The notes below the pieces were generated by a model. The model worked only from the letters and a program-made list of their open reading frames with translations, made no database searches and was not told the DNA's origin. Shown in pieces: positions 34,363 to 42,195 of a DNA stretch of 64,000 nucleotides (positions within the stretch are counted from its first letter, which is position 1; each line of letters opens with the position of its first letter). The DNA is from Modestobacter roseus (GTDB lineage: Bacteria; Actinomycetota; Actinomycetes; Mycobacteriales; Geodermatophilaceae). The position numbers were made by a program, and so were the translations under genes. The stretch lies in NCBI RefSeq assembly GCF_007994135.1, contig NZ_VLKF01000001.1, positions 806,001-870,000 on the forward strand, in the 5' to 3' direction.

Positions 34363-34977
34363 CTAGCGGATCAGGTAGATCGTGGCGAAGAGCCCGACCC
34401 ACACGACGTCGACGAAGTGCCAGTAGTAGGAGACCACGATGGCCGAGGTCGCCTGGGCTGGCGTGAAACGGCCCATGGTGGACCGGATGAGCACGTAGAC
34501 GAAGGCCACCAGGCCGCCGATCACGTGCAGGGCGTGGAAGCCGGTCGTCAGGTAGAAGACCGAGCCGTAGACCGACGACGAGATCGTCGTGCCGTGCTCC
34601 TCGACCAGCACGCGGTACTCGTTCATCTGGGCGAGCACGAACACCGCGCCCATCAGGAACGTGATGGCGAACCAGCGGCGCAGCCCGTAGACGTTGCCGC
34701 GCTCGGCGGCGAAGACCCCGAGCTGGCAGGTGACCGAGGAGGCCACCAGGATCACGGTGAAGAAGGTCGCATAGGGCAGGTTCAGCTCGGTCGGCTCCGG
34801 AGGCCAGCCGTCTGTCGCCCGGGCGCGGGCAGTGAAGTACATGGCGAAGAGTCCGGCGAAGAACATCAGCTCACTGGCGAGCCAGACGATCGTGCCGACG
34901 CTGACCATGTTCGGTCGGGTCAGGGAGTGCACCCGCGAGGTGTCGAAGGTGCTGCTCGCCACGGGGGCCGTTGTCAC
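34363..34977 (-). CDS. ctaE: Cytochrome c oxidase subunit III
   Basis: A 204-residue, five-helix subunit of aa3 oxidase. Signatures are [37 protein letters not shown] and [23 protein letters not shown] 34977 starts the protein [11 protein letters not shown]; a CATGAT six bases upstream could be a leaderless -10. It is first gene of the operon with qcrCAB and is divergent from the receiver-like gene. Subunit III stabilises proton uptake by subunit I, whose gene is elsewhere. Confidence 0.96.
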   Translation of the reverse strand: MTTAPVASSTFDTSRVHSLTRPNMVSVGTIVWLASELMFFAGLFAMYFTARARATDGWPPEPTELNLPYATFFTVILVASSVTCQLGVFAAERGNVYGLRRWFAITFLMGAVFVLAQMNEYRVLVEEHGTTISSSVYGSVFYLTTGFHALHVIGGLVAFVYVLIRSTMGRFTPAQATSAIVVSYYWHFVDVVWVGLFATIYLIR

Positions 34978-35085
34978 AGGGCCATCATGGCATCGGGACG
35001 GGCTTGCCACGACGTGGGGTGGGCGCGCGTGGCGTGTCTCCTGGTGAGCGCGCGGTGTCCTCTCCGCCACGGCGGCCGCAACCAC

Positions 35086-35091
35086 TAGTCT
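35086..35091 (+). promoter_or_regulatory. -10 element of the receiver-like gene and trpD (leaderless)
   Basis: TAGTCT, seven bases, then GTG 35099. Confidence 0.6.
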
Positions 35092-35098
35092 CGGCCGG

Positions 35099-35521
35099 GT
35101 GAGCGTCGACGCCGCACCGGCCACCGTGCTGGTCTTCAGCCAGCGGGCCGAGGTCCGCGCCGCCGTCCGTACCGCGCTGGGCGCCTCGCCGGCTCCCGAC
35201 GTCGGCCCCCTCCGGTACGTGGAGTGCGCCACCGGCGACGAGGTCGTTGCGGCGGTCGATGCCGGCGGGGTCGACCTGTGCGTCCTGGACGGCGAGGCCC
35301 AGCCCACGGGGGGCATGGGGATCAGCCGCCAGCTGCGGGCCGAGGTGGCCGACTGCCCGGCGATGGTGGTGCTCATCGCCCGCCAGGCCGACCGCTGGCT
35401 CGCCCACTGGTCGCAGGCCGACGCGACGCTGGCCTACCCGGTCGACCCGCTGGTGGCCCCGGAGACGGTGGCCGGGCTGCTGCGTGAGCGGGCCGCTGCG
35501 CGGCCCGTCGCGCGGCGCTGA
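35099..35521 (+). CDS. Stand-alone receiver-like (pseudo-receiver) protein
   Basis: A 140-residue single-domain protein with a response-regulator-like alternation of strands and helices: [29 protein letters not shown] carrying a possible phospho-aspartate, GMGISRQLR, and MVVLIARQ. The acidic pair normally at the end of the first strand is replaced by FSQR, so metal binding and phosphorylation are doubtful. No output domain is present. It is followed after five bases by trpD and is transcribed from a leaderless promoter. Its role is unknown; an allosteric or scaffold function is only a guess. Confidence 0.7.
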   Translation: MSVDAAPATVLVFSQRAEVRAAVRTALGASPAPDVGPLRYVECATGDEVVAAVDAGGVDLCVLDGEAQPTGGMGISRQLRAEVADCPAMVVLIARQADRWLAHWSQADATLAYPVDPLVAPETVAGLLRERAAARPVARR

Positions 35522-35526
35522 GCGGC

Positions 35527-36585
35527 GTGACGGGCCCGACCCCGACCCCGACCTGGCCCGCGCTGCTCGGCCGGCTGGCCCGGCGGGAGGACCTCGGGAC
35601 CGATGACACCCGCTGGGCGATGCGCCAGGTCATGACCGGCGAGGCCACGCCCGCGCAGATCGCCGGGCTGGTCATGGGGTTGCGGGTCAAGGGCGAGACG
35701 CCGGACGAGGTGCTGGGCCTGGCCACCACCATGCTCGAGCAGGCGGTGCCCGTGTCGCTCTCGCGGGAGTGCGTCGACATCGTCGGCACCGGCGGGGACG
35801 GCGCCCAGACGGTCAACATCTCGACGATGGCGGCGGTGGTGACAGCGGCCGCCGGGGTCCCGGTGGGCAAGCACGGGAACCGGGCGGCGTCCTCGCGGTC
35901 GGGTTCCGCGGACGTCCTCGAGGCGCTCGGCGTGGTGCTCGAGCTGCCGGCCGGCGGCGTCGTCCGGTGCGTGGAGGAGGCGGGGATCGGCTTCTTCTTC
36001 GCGCCTGTGTTCCACCCCGGCTTCCGGTTCACCGCCGCCCCGCGGCGGGAGCTGGGCATCGGGACGGTGTTCAACTTCCTCGGCCCGTTGACCAACCCGG
36101 CCCGTCCGGTCGCGGCGGCCATCGGCTGTGCGGATCTGCGCATGGCGCCGGTGCTGGCCGACGTGCTGGCCGCCCGGGGCACCCGTGCGCTGGTCTTCCG
36201 TGGGGACGACGGGCTCGACGAGCTGACCACCGGGACGACCTCGTCGGTCTGGGTGGTGCGCGACGGCGACGTGGTGGCCGAGCGGCTGGACCCGGGGGCT
36301 CTGGGCATCGTTCCGCCGCCCGCGGACGCCCTGCGCGGCGGTGACCCGGCCGAGAACGCGGCGGTCTTCCGGCGCGTGCTGGACGGCGAGCCCGGCCCGG
36401 TCCGGGACGCGGTCCTGCTCAACGCCGCGGCGGCGCTGACCGCGTTCGACCCGGCTGGCGGCCCGCTGCACGACGAGGTCGCGGCGGGGCTGGAGCGGGC
36501 GGCCGCGGCCGTCGACGACGGGCGGGCGGCAGCGAAGCTCGCCGAGTGGGTGCAGGTCAGCCAGGAGCTCCGCGCCCGCCCGTGA
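35527..36585 (+). CDS. trpD: Anthranilate phosphoribosyltransferase
   Basis: A 352-residue enzyme of tryptophan synthesis that joins anthranilate to phosphoribosyl pyrophosphate. The PRPP-binding signature DIVGTGGDGAQTVNIST, KHGNRAASSRSGSADVLEALG, the substrate loop FAPVFHPGFR, and GTVFNFLGPLTNPARP are all present. GTG 35527 lies five bases past the receiver-like gene, so they form an operon. Other trp genes are not nearby. It converges on the AsnC-type gene, 11 bases away. Confidence 0.96.
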   Translation: MTGPTPTPTWPALLGRLARREDLGTDDTRWAMRQVMTGEATPAQIAGLVMGLRVKGETPDEVLGLATTMLEQAVPVSLSRECVDIVGTGGDGAQTVNISTMAAVVTAAAGVPVGKHGNRAASSRSGSADVLEALGVVLELPAGGVVRCVEEAGIGFFFAPVFHPGFRFTAAPRRELGIGTVFNFLGPLTNPARPVAAAIGCADLRMAPVLADVLAARGTRALVFRGDDGLDELTTGTTSSVWVVRDGDVVAERLDPGALGIVPPPADALRGGDPAENAAVFRRVLDGEPGPVRDAVLLNAAAALTAFDPAGGPLHDEVAAGLERAAAAVDDGRAAAKLAEWVQVSQELRARP

Positions 36586-36596
36586 CGGCCCCGCTC

Positions 36597-36884
36597 TCAG
36601 TCGGTGGACTCGAAGCCGATCGAGAAGGCGGCCTCGAGGTCGTGCCGTGAGTAGGCGCGGAAGGCGATGTGCGTGGCGGTGTCGACGACGCCGGGGACCT
36701 TGTTGATCCGCCCGGCGATCACCTGGGCGATCTCGTCGAACTCGTGGACGCGGATGATCGCGACCAGGTCGACGTCCCCGGCGACGGAGTAGACCTCGCT
36801 GACTCCGGGCAGGTCGGCGACCGCCTCGGCGACCTCGGCGATGGAGTCGGTGGCGGCATCGATCATCACGATGGCGGTGATCAC
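36597..36884 (-). CDS. Lrp/AsnC ligand-binding (RAM) domain protein without DNA-binding domain
   Basis: A 95-residue stand-alone effector-binding domain: MITAIVMIDAATDSIAEVAE opening, the VYSVAGDVDLVAIIRV strand and a VDTATHIAF strand near the end. The usual N-terminal helix-turn-helix is missing. Such proteins can multimerise and bind amino acids; function here is unknown. GTG 36884 overlaps the nuclease stop as GTGA, yet a TAGCAT element seven bases upstream also supports independent leaderless transcription. Confidence 0.88.
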   Translation of the reverse strand: MITAIVMIDAATDSIAEVAEAVADLPGVSEVYSVAGDVDLVAIIRVHEFDEIAQVIAGRINKVPGVVDTATHIAFRAYSRHDLEAAFSIGFESTD

Positions 36885-38803
36885 GTCCGGGATGCTAGCC
36901 GGGCGGCGCCCCGGCCGCGCCTGGTCTCCGGCCGGTCGGCGGCGACCCGGTCGGGCTGGCTGCGGGTGCGCAGCGGCCGCCCGTCGCCGAAGGGGTCCCG
37001 CTCGGCGTGGCCGGCCTCCACCCGCGCCAGGAACGCGCGGTAGGCGCCCGTGCCCGGGGTGCGGCTGGCCAGCGTGCCGTGGACGTCGACCAGCCGGGTG
37101 CCGGGCTTCTCCATCCAGCGCAGCACCAGCTCGGTCTCGTCGACGGTCGCGGCGAGCTCGCCGTCGGGTCCGGTGGGGGTCTCGGCCGTGGCCCGCAGCC
37201 CGGCCAGGCACTCGCGCACCGAACGGCCCCGCTCGGCGACCCCGGCGGCGACGAGCCGGCCGCGGCGCACCACCGACAGCTGCCAGCCGCCCGCGCCGTC
37301 GGGGCGTGCGAGCACCATCTCCGGCACGGTGGCCAGCGACTCCAGCCGCTGACGGCGCTGCACCGCGCGCACCAGCACCGCCACCCGGTCGCGCAGCAGC
37401 GCGGCGTCCTCGTAGCGGCCCTCGGCGGCCAGCCGGTCGACCCGGGTGAGCAGCGGGGCGACCAGCTCGCGCGGGTCGGCGTCGACGGCGGCGGCGAACA
37501 CCGCGGCGATCGCGGCGTACTCCTCCCGGCTCTGTGCGCCGGTGCAGGGCGCGCCGCAGCGGCCCATGCCGGCGAGGGCGCAGGCGGTGCCGGTGCCCGC
37601 GAGCGCCAGCCGGGGGGTGCACTGGCGCAGCGGCAGGGACTCGTGCACCGCCGCGACGGCGGCGTCGGCGGCGCGGCGGTCGGGGAAGGGGCCGAGGAAG
37701 GACCCGGTGCCCGGGCGGACCCGGCGCACCACCGACAGCCGCGGGAAGGGCTCGTCGGTGAGCCGGACCCACAGGGCGCGCTCGGGGAAGCGGGAGCGGC
37801 GGTTGTAGCGGGGCTTGTGCTCGGCGATCAGCCGCAGCTCGCGGACGGCGGCCTCGAGGTCGTGGGCGCAGGGCAGCGCGTCGACCCGCTCGGCCAGCCG
37901 GATCATCTCCGTCATCCGGCTGCGCTGCTCGCCGGCGGAGAAGTAGCTGCGCACGCGGCTGCGCAGGTCGGTGGAGGTGCCCACGTACAGCGCCTCGTCG
38001 CGGGGGCCGCGGAAGACGTAGACGCCGGGGCCGGTGGGGACGTGCTCGGCGAGATGCCGCTTCCGGCGGCGCTCGGGGTCGACCTGGCGGGTCAGCCCGG
38101 ACAGCTCCTCCAGCGTGGTGATCCCCAGCGGGCCCAGCCGCTCGAACAGCCCGTGGAGGACGTCGACGGTCGCCCGGGCGTCGGCCAGTGCCCGGTGGCA
38201 GGGCTCGGTGGTGGTGGCGAAGTAGGGGGCGAGGGTGGCCAGCTTGCAGTTGGGCACCTCGTCACGGGTGAGCAGCCGGCGGGCGAGGACGGCGGTGTCG
38301 ACCGACGCGGCGGCGGGCCAGGCGACGCCGGACTCCTCGCAGGCCGCCCGCAGGAAGCCGAGGTCGAACGGGGCGTTGTGCGCCACCAGCACCGCGCCCC
38401 GGGCGAACTCCAGGAAGGCGGGCAGCACGGTGCCGATGCGCGGCGCCGCCGCCACCATCATCGTGGTGATGCCCGTGAGCACGCTGATGTAGGGCGGGAT
38501 CTCCCGGCCCGGGTCGACCAGGGTCTGGAACTCACCGACCACCTCGCCCCCGCGCACCTTGACCGCGCCGATCTCGGTGATCGCGCTGTCCTTCGGGGAG
38601 CCGCCGGTGGTCTCGAGGTCGACGACCACGAAGGTGACCGCGGACAGCGCGGTGCCCACGTCGTCGATCGTGGCCTGCTCGTAGCGCGGCCCGGCCGGTG
38701 CCGCCGGGGCGGCCGGCGGGAGCGCGGCGGAGGCCCAGCCGGTGGGACGGGCGCCCGGCCCACCGGGGAGCGGAGCGGGAGGCAGGGCGGGAGCAGGTGG
38801 CAC
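36881..38803 (-). CDS. DEDDh exonuclease fused to GIY-YIG (UvrC-like) endonuclease
   Basis: A 640-residue DNA-repair-type fusion. Residues about 45-215 form a DnaQ-like 3'-5' exonuclease (VVDLETTG, VLVAHNAPFDLGFL, HRALADARAT). Residues about 235-320 form a GIY-YIG nuclease (GPGVYVFRGPRDEALYVGTS, SYFSAGEQRSRM). The rest resembles the UvrC middle region without its C-terminal helix-hairpin-helix. Homologues occur across actinobacteria (Rv2191 type), where it may act like E. coli Cho. GTG 38803 follows TACCGT by seven bases; longer readings are not supported. A Pro/Ala-rich 40-residue leader precedes the exonuclease. Confidence 0.92.
   Translation of the reverse strand: MPPAPALPPAPLPGGPGARPTGWASAALPPAAPAAPAGPRYEQATIDDVGTALSAVTFVVVDLETTGGSPKDSAITEIGAVKVRGGEVVGEFQTLVDPGREIPPYISVLTGITTMMVAAAPRIGTVLPAFLEFARGAVLVAHNAPFDLGFLRAACEESGVAWPAAASVDTAVLARRLLTRDEVPNCKLATLAPYFATTTEPCHRALADARATVDVLHGLFERLGPLGITTLEELSGLTRQVDPERRRKRHLAEHVPTGPGVYVFRGPRDEALYVGTSTDLRSRVRSYFSAGEQRSRMTEMIRLAERVDALPCAHDLEAAVRELRLIAEHKPRYNRRSRFPERALWVRLTDEPFPRLSVVRRVRPGTGSFLGPFPDRRAADAAVAAVHESLPLRQCTPRLALAGTGTACALAGMGRCGAPCTGAQSREEYAAIAAVFAAAVDADPRELVAPLLTRVDRLAAEGRYEDAALLRDRVAVLVRAVQRRQRLESLATVPEMVLARPDGAGGWQLSVVRRGRLVAAGVAERGRSVRECLAGLRATAETPTGPDGELAATVDETELVLRWMEKPGTRLVDVHGTLASRTPGTGAYRAFLARVEAGHAERDPFGDGRPLRTRSQPDRVAADRPETRRGRGAARLASRT
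36892..36897 (-). promoter_or_regulatory. -10 element of the RAM-domain gene (leaderless, inside the nuclease gene)
   Basis: TAGCAT on the minus strand, seven bases before GTG 36884. Confidence 0.5.
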
Positions 38804-38810
38804 GTCGCGG

Positions 38811-38816
38811 ACGGTA
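38811..38816 (-). promoter_or_regulatory. -10 element of the nuclease fusion gene (leaderless)
   Basis: TACCGT on the minus strand, seven bases before GTG 38803. Confidence 0.6.
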
Positions 38817-38995
38817 GGTCGGGGGTCCGACAGTCCGGGGGAGGGCACGCCGGGACGAGGGTGGCGCGCGGACCCGGGCCCGGTCCGGCGCCGGACCGGG
38901 ACGGTCTGCGGCGCGGAACTGTCGGTGGCTGTTCCTACGGTCCGCGCTGTCGGGACGGAGGGCCGTCCGGATCGAGAGAGAGAAGGAGAGCCGCC

Positions 38996-39355
38996 GTGCT
39001 CATCGACTGCGACACCTGCACCGTCCGCGGTCAGGGCTGCGCCGACTGCGTCGTCACCGTGCTCCTGGGCGCACCGCCGGGCTGGCAGGGGAGCGACCCG
39101 AGCGTCGTGCCCCTGGTCCCACGCTCGGCGGCGGGGGCTGTGCCGGCCGAGGGCACCGCGCGTGGCGACGCACCCGGGCGGGCTCGAGACGGACGTGACG
39201 TGTCGAGCGTCGACGCGGCCGACGCCGATGCCCGGCTCGTCGTGGAGCTGGACGACGTGGAGCGCCGGGCGGTCCGCGCCTTGGCAGACTTCGGCCTGGT
39301 CCCGCCGTTGCGTCATCAAGATGCGTCAGGTCGGGGCGACCGCCACGTGAGCTGA
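38996..39355 (+). CDS. Conserved CxxC/CxxC small protein, function unknown
   Basis: A 119-residue protein beginning MLIDCDTCTVRGQGCADCVV, where C5, C8, C15 and C18 form two CxxC pairs likely to bind zinc or a cluster. VTVLLGAPPG follows, then a low-complexity middle, and the ending LDDVERRAVRALADFGLVPPLR. The two ends are a recognisable conserved actinobacterial hypothetical family. GTG 38996 has AAGGAGA about seven bases upstream. It precedes the c-di-AMP-type riboswitch and NlpC/P60 gene but has its own transcript, since a promoter lies between. Confidence 0.8.
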   Translation: MLIDCDTCTVRGQGCADCVVTVLLGAPPGWQGSDPSVVPLVPRSAAGAVPAEGTARGDAPGRARDGRDVSSVDAADADARLVVELDDVERRAVRALADFGLVPPLRHQDASGRGDRHVS

Positions 39356-39412
39356 CAAATCGCACGCCTGTGATTCGTCAGGTCTGGGCCCAGGTTTCGG
39401 GTTTACGTGTCT

Positions 39413-39441
39413 TTGTCTCGGTCCGGTCACGGACCTAGTTT
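39413..39441 (+). promoter_or_regulatory. SigA-type promoter of the riboswitch and NlpC/P60 transcript
   Basis: TTGTCT (39413-39418), 17 bases, then TAGTTT (39436-39441). Spacing is ideal and places the start near 39448, upstream of the riboswitch. Confidence 0.6.
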
Positions 39442-39489
39442 CGTGACGTCCGGTAGGGAAGTCGTCACTGAACAGGGTGGCCCCGGCCG

Positions 39490-39660
39490 GAGACCGCCGA
39501 ACCAGCCGGCCCCGTCGGCTGGACCGGGGACCCACGCAGGACAGAGGTGGGGGCTCACGTGCGCCGGGTCGCCCCGGGCACACCGCGTCGGTGTCGACGC
39601 GGCCGAGATCGGACGCACCGCCGCGCCCGGACCCGTCAGCTGACCGGTAGGCGGTGCGCC
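39490..39660 (+). ncRNA. ydaO/yuaA-type c-di-AMP riboswitch
   Basis: The leader before the NlpC/P60 gene shows the conserved blocks of this class: ACCGCCGAACC at 39493, ACCGGGGACCCA near 39523, a GGTGGGGGCT block near 39546, and CCGTCAGCTGACCGGTAGGC at 39633-39652. A closing helix pairs ACCGCC (39493-39498) with GGCGGT (39650-39655). In actinobacteria this riboswitch commonly precedes cell-wall hydrolase genes such as rpf and NlpC/P60 genes, as here. An ACGGAG ribosome-site-like element follows. Class assigned by eye from consensus blocks. Confidence 0.78.
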
Positions 39661-39685
39661 GAACGAGAACGGAGCCCCGCCGTCC

Positions 39686-40804
39686 ATGGCGAGCCCCCAG
39701 TCCCGCCCCTGGTCCACGCGGCCCCGCCCCTGGGCCACGCAGCCCCGCCCGGTCACGCTGCGCGCCGGCTCCCGGCGGGTCCGGTCGACCGGCCGGCTCG
39801 GTGCCGGGCTCCTCCTCGGGGTCACCGCCAGCCTGACGCTCACCCTGCTCCCGGGGAGCGCGGCCGCCGCCCCCGGCGACCCGGTCGCCCAGGCCGGCAC
39901 GGCCGAGGAGGCCACCCGCCTGGTCTCCGATGCGACGCACGAGCTCGAGGTCGTCACCGAGCAGTTCAACGACGCCCAGGAGACGCTCGCCCAGCAGCGG
40001 GCCGCCGCCGAGGCGGCCGGCCAGGCGCTCGCCGCCGCCCAGGTGCAGCTGGCCGCCCTCGACGAGCAGATGCGCCGCGTGGCGCGCAGCGCCTTCACCG
40101 GGGAGAACCTGTCCCGGTTCAACGCCCTGATGACCAGTGGTTCGGCCGACGAGTTCCTCTCCCAGGTGACCACGCTGGACGCCATCGCCGGGCACACCAC
40201 CGACGTGCTCGCCCAGGTGACCGCGGCGGCCCGGGCAGCGGAGCAGGCCAAGGCGGCCGCCGACGCCGCGATCGGGCAGGCCGAGGCCGGCCTGGCCGAC
40301 GTCACCGCCCGGCAGGCGGACCTGCAGGGGCGCATCGCCGAGTACCAGGCGCAGTACGACTCCCTCAGCGCGGTGCAGCAGCAGGCGGTGGTCGAGCAGC
40401 ACGCCGGCCCGACGCTGGCGCCGCCCGCGCCAGAGGAGGTCGTCGCCTCCTCCGAGGGTGTGCAGGCCGCGGTCGACACGGCGCTGGCGCAGGTCGGCGA
40501 CCCCTACGTCTGGGGCGCCGGCGGTCCGGACGCCTTCGACTGCTCCGGGCTGACCCAGTACGCCTACGCCGCGGCCGGCATCCGGCTGCCGCACTCCAGC
40601 CGGGTGCAGGCCACCATGGGCACGGCGGTGAGCCGGGCCGACCTGCAGCCCGGTGACCTGGTGTTCTTCTACAGCCCGGTCAGCCACGTCGGCATGTACG
40701 TGGGCAACGGGAAGATGGTGCACGCGCCCACGTTCGGCAGCCCGGTCGTCGTCACCGGGGTCGACATGGCCGGCTACGTGGGGGCGCGCCGGCTGGTCGG
40801 CTGA
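39686..40804 (+). CDS. Secreted NlpC/P60 peptidoglycan hydrolase (RipC-like)
   Basis: A 372-residue secreted endopeptidase that cuts wall stem peptides. A basic start and hydrophobic core ending ASA-like SAAAAP form the signal peptide (to about residue 62). A coiled-coil of about 170 residues rich in Ala/Gln/Glu follows, then the NlpC/P60 domain with catalytic C286 in DAFDCSGL, H334 in SHVGMYVG and H346 in HAPTF. The coiled coil suggests control by an FtsEX-type partner, as for RipC (Rv2190c), whose neighbourhood is shared. Expression probably responds to c-di-AMP through the riboswitch. Confidence 0.92.
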   Translation: MASPQSRPWSTRPRPWATQPRPVTLRAGSRRVRSTGRLGAGLLLGVTASLTLTLLPGSAAAAPGDPVAQAGTAEEATRLVSDATHELEVVTEQFNDAQETLAQQRAAAEAAGQALAAAQVQLAALDEQMRRVARSAFTGENLSRFNALMTSGSADEFLSQVTTLDAIAGHTTDVLAQVTAAARAAEQAKAAADAAIGQAEAGLADVTARQADLQGRIAEYQAQYDSLSAVQQQAVVEQHAGPTLAPPAPEEVVASSEGVQAAVDTALAQVGDPYVWGAGGPDAFDCSGLTQYAYAAAGIRLPHSSRVQATMGTAVSRADLQPGDLVFFYSPVSHVGMYVGNGKMVHAPTFGSPVVVTGVDMAGYVGARRLVG

Positions 40805-40842
40805 GCCGGCCGGGGCCGGCCGGCACGCACAGGTCACCGTCC

Positions 40843-40848
40843 TAAGCT
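40843..40848 (+). promoter_or_regulatory. Possible -10 element of the M48 protease gene
   Basis: TAAGCT, nine bases before GTG 40858 (or seven before an out-of-frame GTG). Weaker than the other leaderless cases. Confidence 0.4.
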
Positions 40849-40857
40849 CGCCCGCGT

Positions 40858-42195
40858 GTGCGCCCAGCCCCTCCCGAAGCGGTCCGTGTGAGCACCGCGG
40901 CGGTCGCACCCACCCCGGTGCGGTCCCGGCGACGTGCGCTCGGTTCGGCGGTCGTCCTGGGGGCGGCGCTCGTCGTGGTGATCGCGGTCGCCACCCCGTG
41001 GGACGTCCTCGGCACACCGCCCGGCGGCCGCACCCCGGTCGACCCGGCCGCGGCGTTCAGCGCGGAGCAGGTCGCCCGGGCCGAGGCCTTCGCCGGCGCG
41101 CTGCGGCCGGCGTCGCTGGTCTCCCTGCTGCTGAGCCTGACCGTCTCCGCGGTGTTCGGCCTGACCCGCGCCGGGGCGGCCACCGCCCGGCGGCTGGCCC
41201 GCCCGCTCGGCGGCGGCTGGGTCTGGCAGGTGCTGCTGGGCGGGGTCGCGATCCTGCTGGTCGGCCGGCTGGTGACCCTGCCGCTGTCGGCCTACGGCGA
41301 GGTGGTCCGGCACCGGTACGGGCTGTCCACCCGTGGCTGGGACCTGTGGGCCCGCGACGTCGCCGTCGCCACCGGGATCAACGCCGGGCTGACCGCCCTG
41401 GGTCTCCTGGCGGTGGTCGCACTCGCGCGACGGGCACCACGCACGTGGTGGGCCTGGGCCGGCGGGGGAGCGGCCGCGCTCGTCGTCGTCGGCTCGTTCC
41501 TGTACCCCATGGTCATCGAGCCGGCGTTCAACGAGTTCCAGCCGCTGCCGGCCGGTGAGCTGCGCACCGACCTGTTCGCGCTCGCCGAACGCAGCGGCAC
41601 CCCGGTCGAGGACGTGCTCGTCGCCGACGCCAGCCGGCGCACGACCGCGCTCAACGCCTACGTCTCCGGCTTCGGCTCGACCCGCCGGATCGTCGTCTAC
41701 GACACGGTGCTGGACCGGCTGCCCGACGCGGAGATCGAGTCCATCGTCGCCCACGAGCTGGGGCACGTGGCGAACGACGACGTCCTCACCGGCACCCTGA
41801 TCGGCGCCCTGGGCGCCGGTGCCGGGGTGTCGCTGCTCGGCTGGCTGCTCGGCTCGGCGCCGCTCCTGCGCCGGGCCGGGGCGCGGGGACCGGGCGACGG
41901 CGCCGTCGTCGGCCTCCTGCTGTTCCTCGTCGCCGCCGGGACGCTGCTCTCCACGCCGGTGCAGAACCTGGTCTCCCGGCAGATCGAGGCCCGGGCGGAC
42001 CTGCACGCGCTCGACCTCACCGAGGACCCGGCGAGCTTCACCGCGATGCAGCGGCGGCTGGGGGAGGCCAACCTCAACGACCCCGACCCGCCGGCGGCCT
42101 GGCACTGGTTCTACGGGTCGCACCCCACGGTGCCGCAGCGCATCGCCTTCGCCGGGGACTGGGCGCGGCTGCACGACGCCCCGGTGCCCGAGTGA
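40858..42195 (+). CDS. M48 family membrane metallopeptidase (CAAX-protease-like)
   Basis: A 445-residue zinc protease of the Ste24/HtpX superfamily. The zinc site is HELGH at residues 299-303 in IVAHELGHVANDD, with the third ligand region EARADLHALDLT downstream. About six or seven membrane helices surround it. A C-terminal HPTVPQRIAFAGDW is typical of Ste24-like enzymes. Substrate unknown; membrane protein quality control is likely for the family. The start could instead be GTG 40888. Its stop overlaps the next gene as GTGA. Confidence 0.9.
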   Translation: MRPAPPEAVRVSTAAVAPTPVRSRRRALGSAVVLGAALVVVIAVATPWDVLGTPPGGRTPVDPAAAFSAEQVARAEAFAGALRPASLVSLLLSLTVSAVFGLTRAGAATARRLARPLGGGWVWQVLLGGVAILLVGRLVTLPLSAYGEVVRHRYGLSTRGWDLWARDVAVATGINAGLTALGLLAVVALARRAPRTWWAWAGGGAAALVVVGSFLYPMVIEPAFNEFQPLPAGELRTDLFALAERSGTPVEDVLVADASRRTTALNAYVSGFGSTRRIVVYDTVLDRLPDAEIESIVAHELGHVANDDVLTGTLIGALGAGAGVSLLGWLLGSAPLLRRAGARGPGDGAVVGLLLFLVAAGTLLSTPVQNLVSRQIEARADLHALDLTEDPASFTAMQRRLGEANLNDPDPPAAWHWFYGSHPTVPQRIAFAGDWARLHDAPVPE

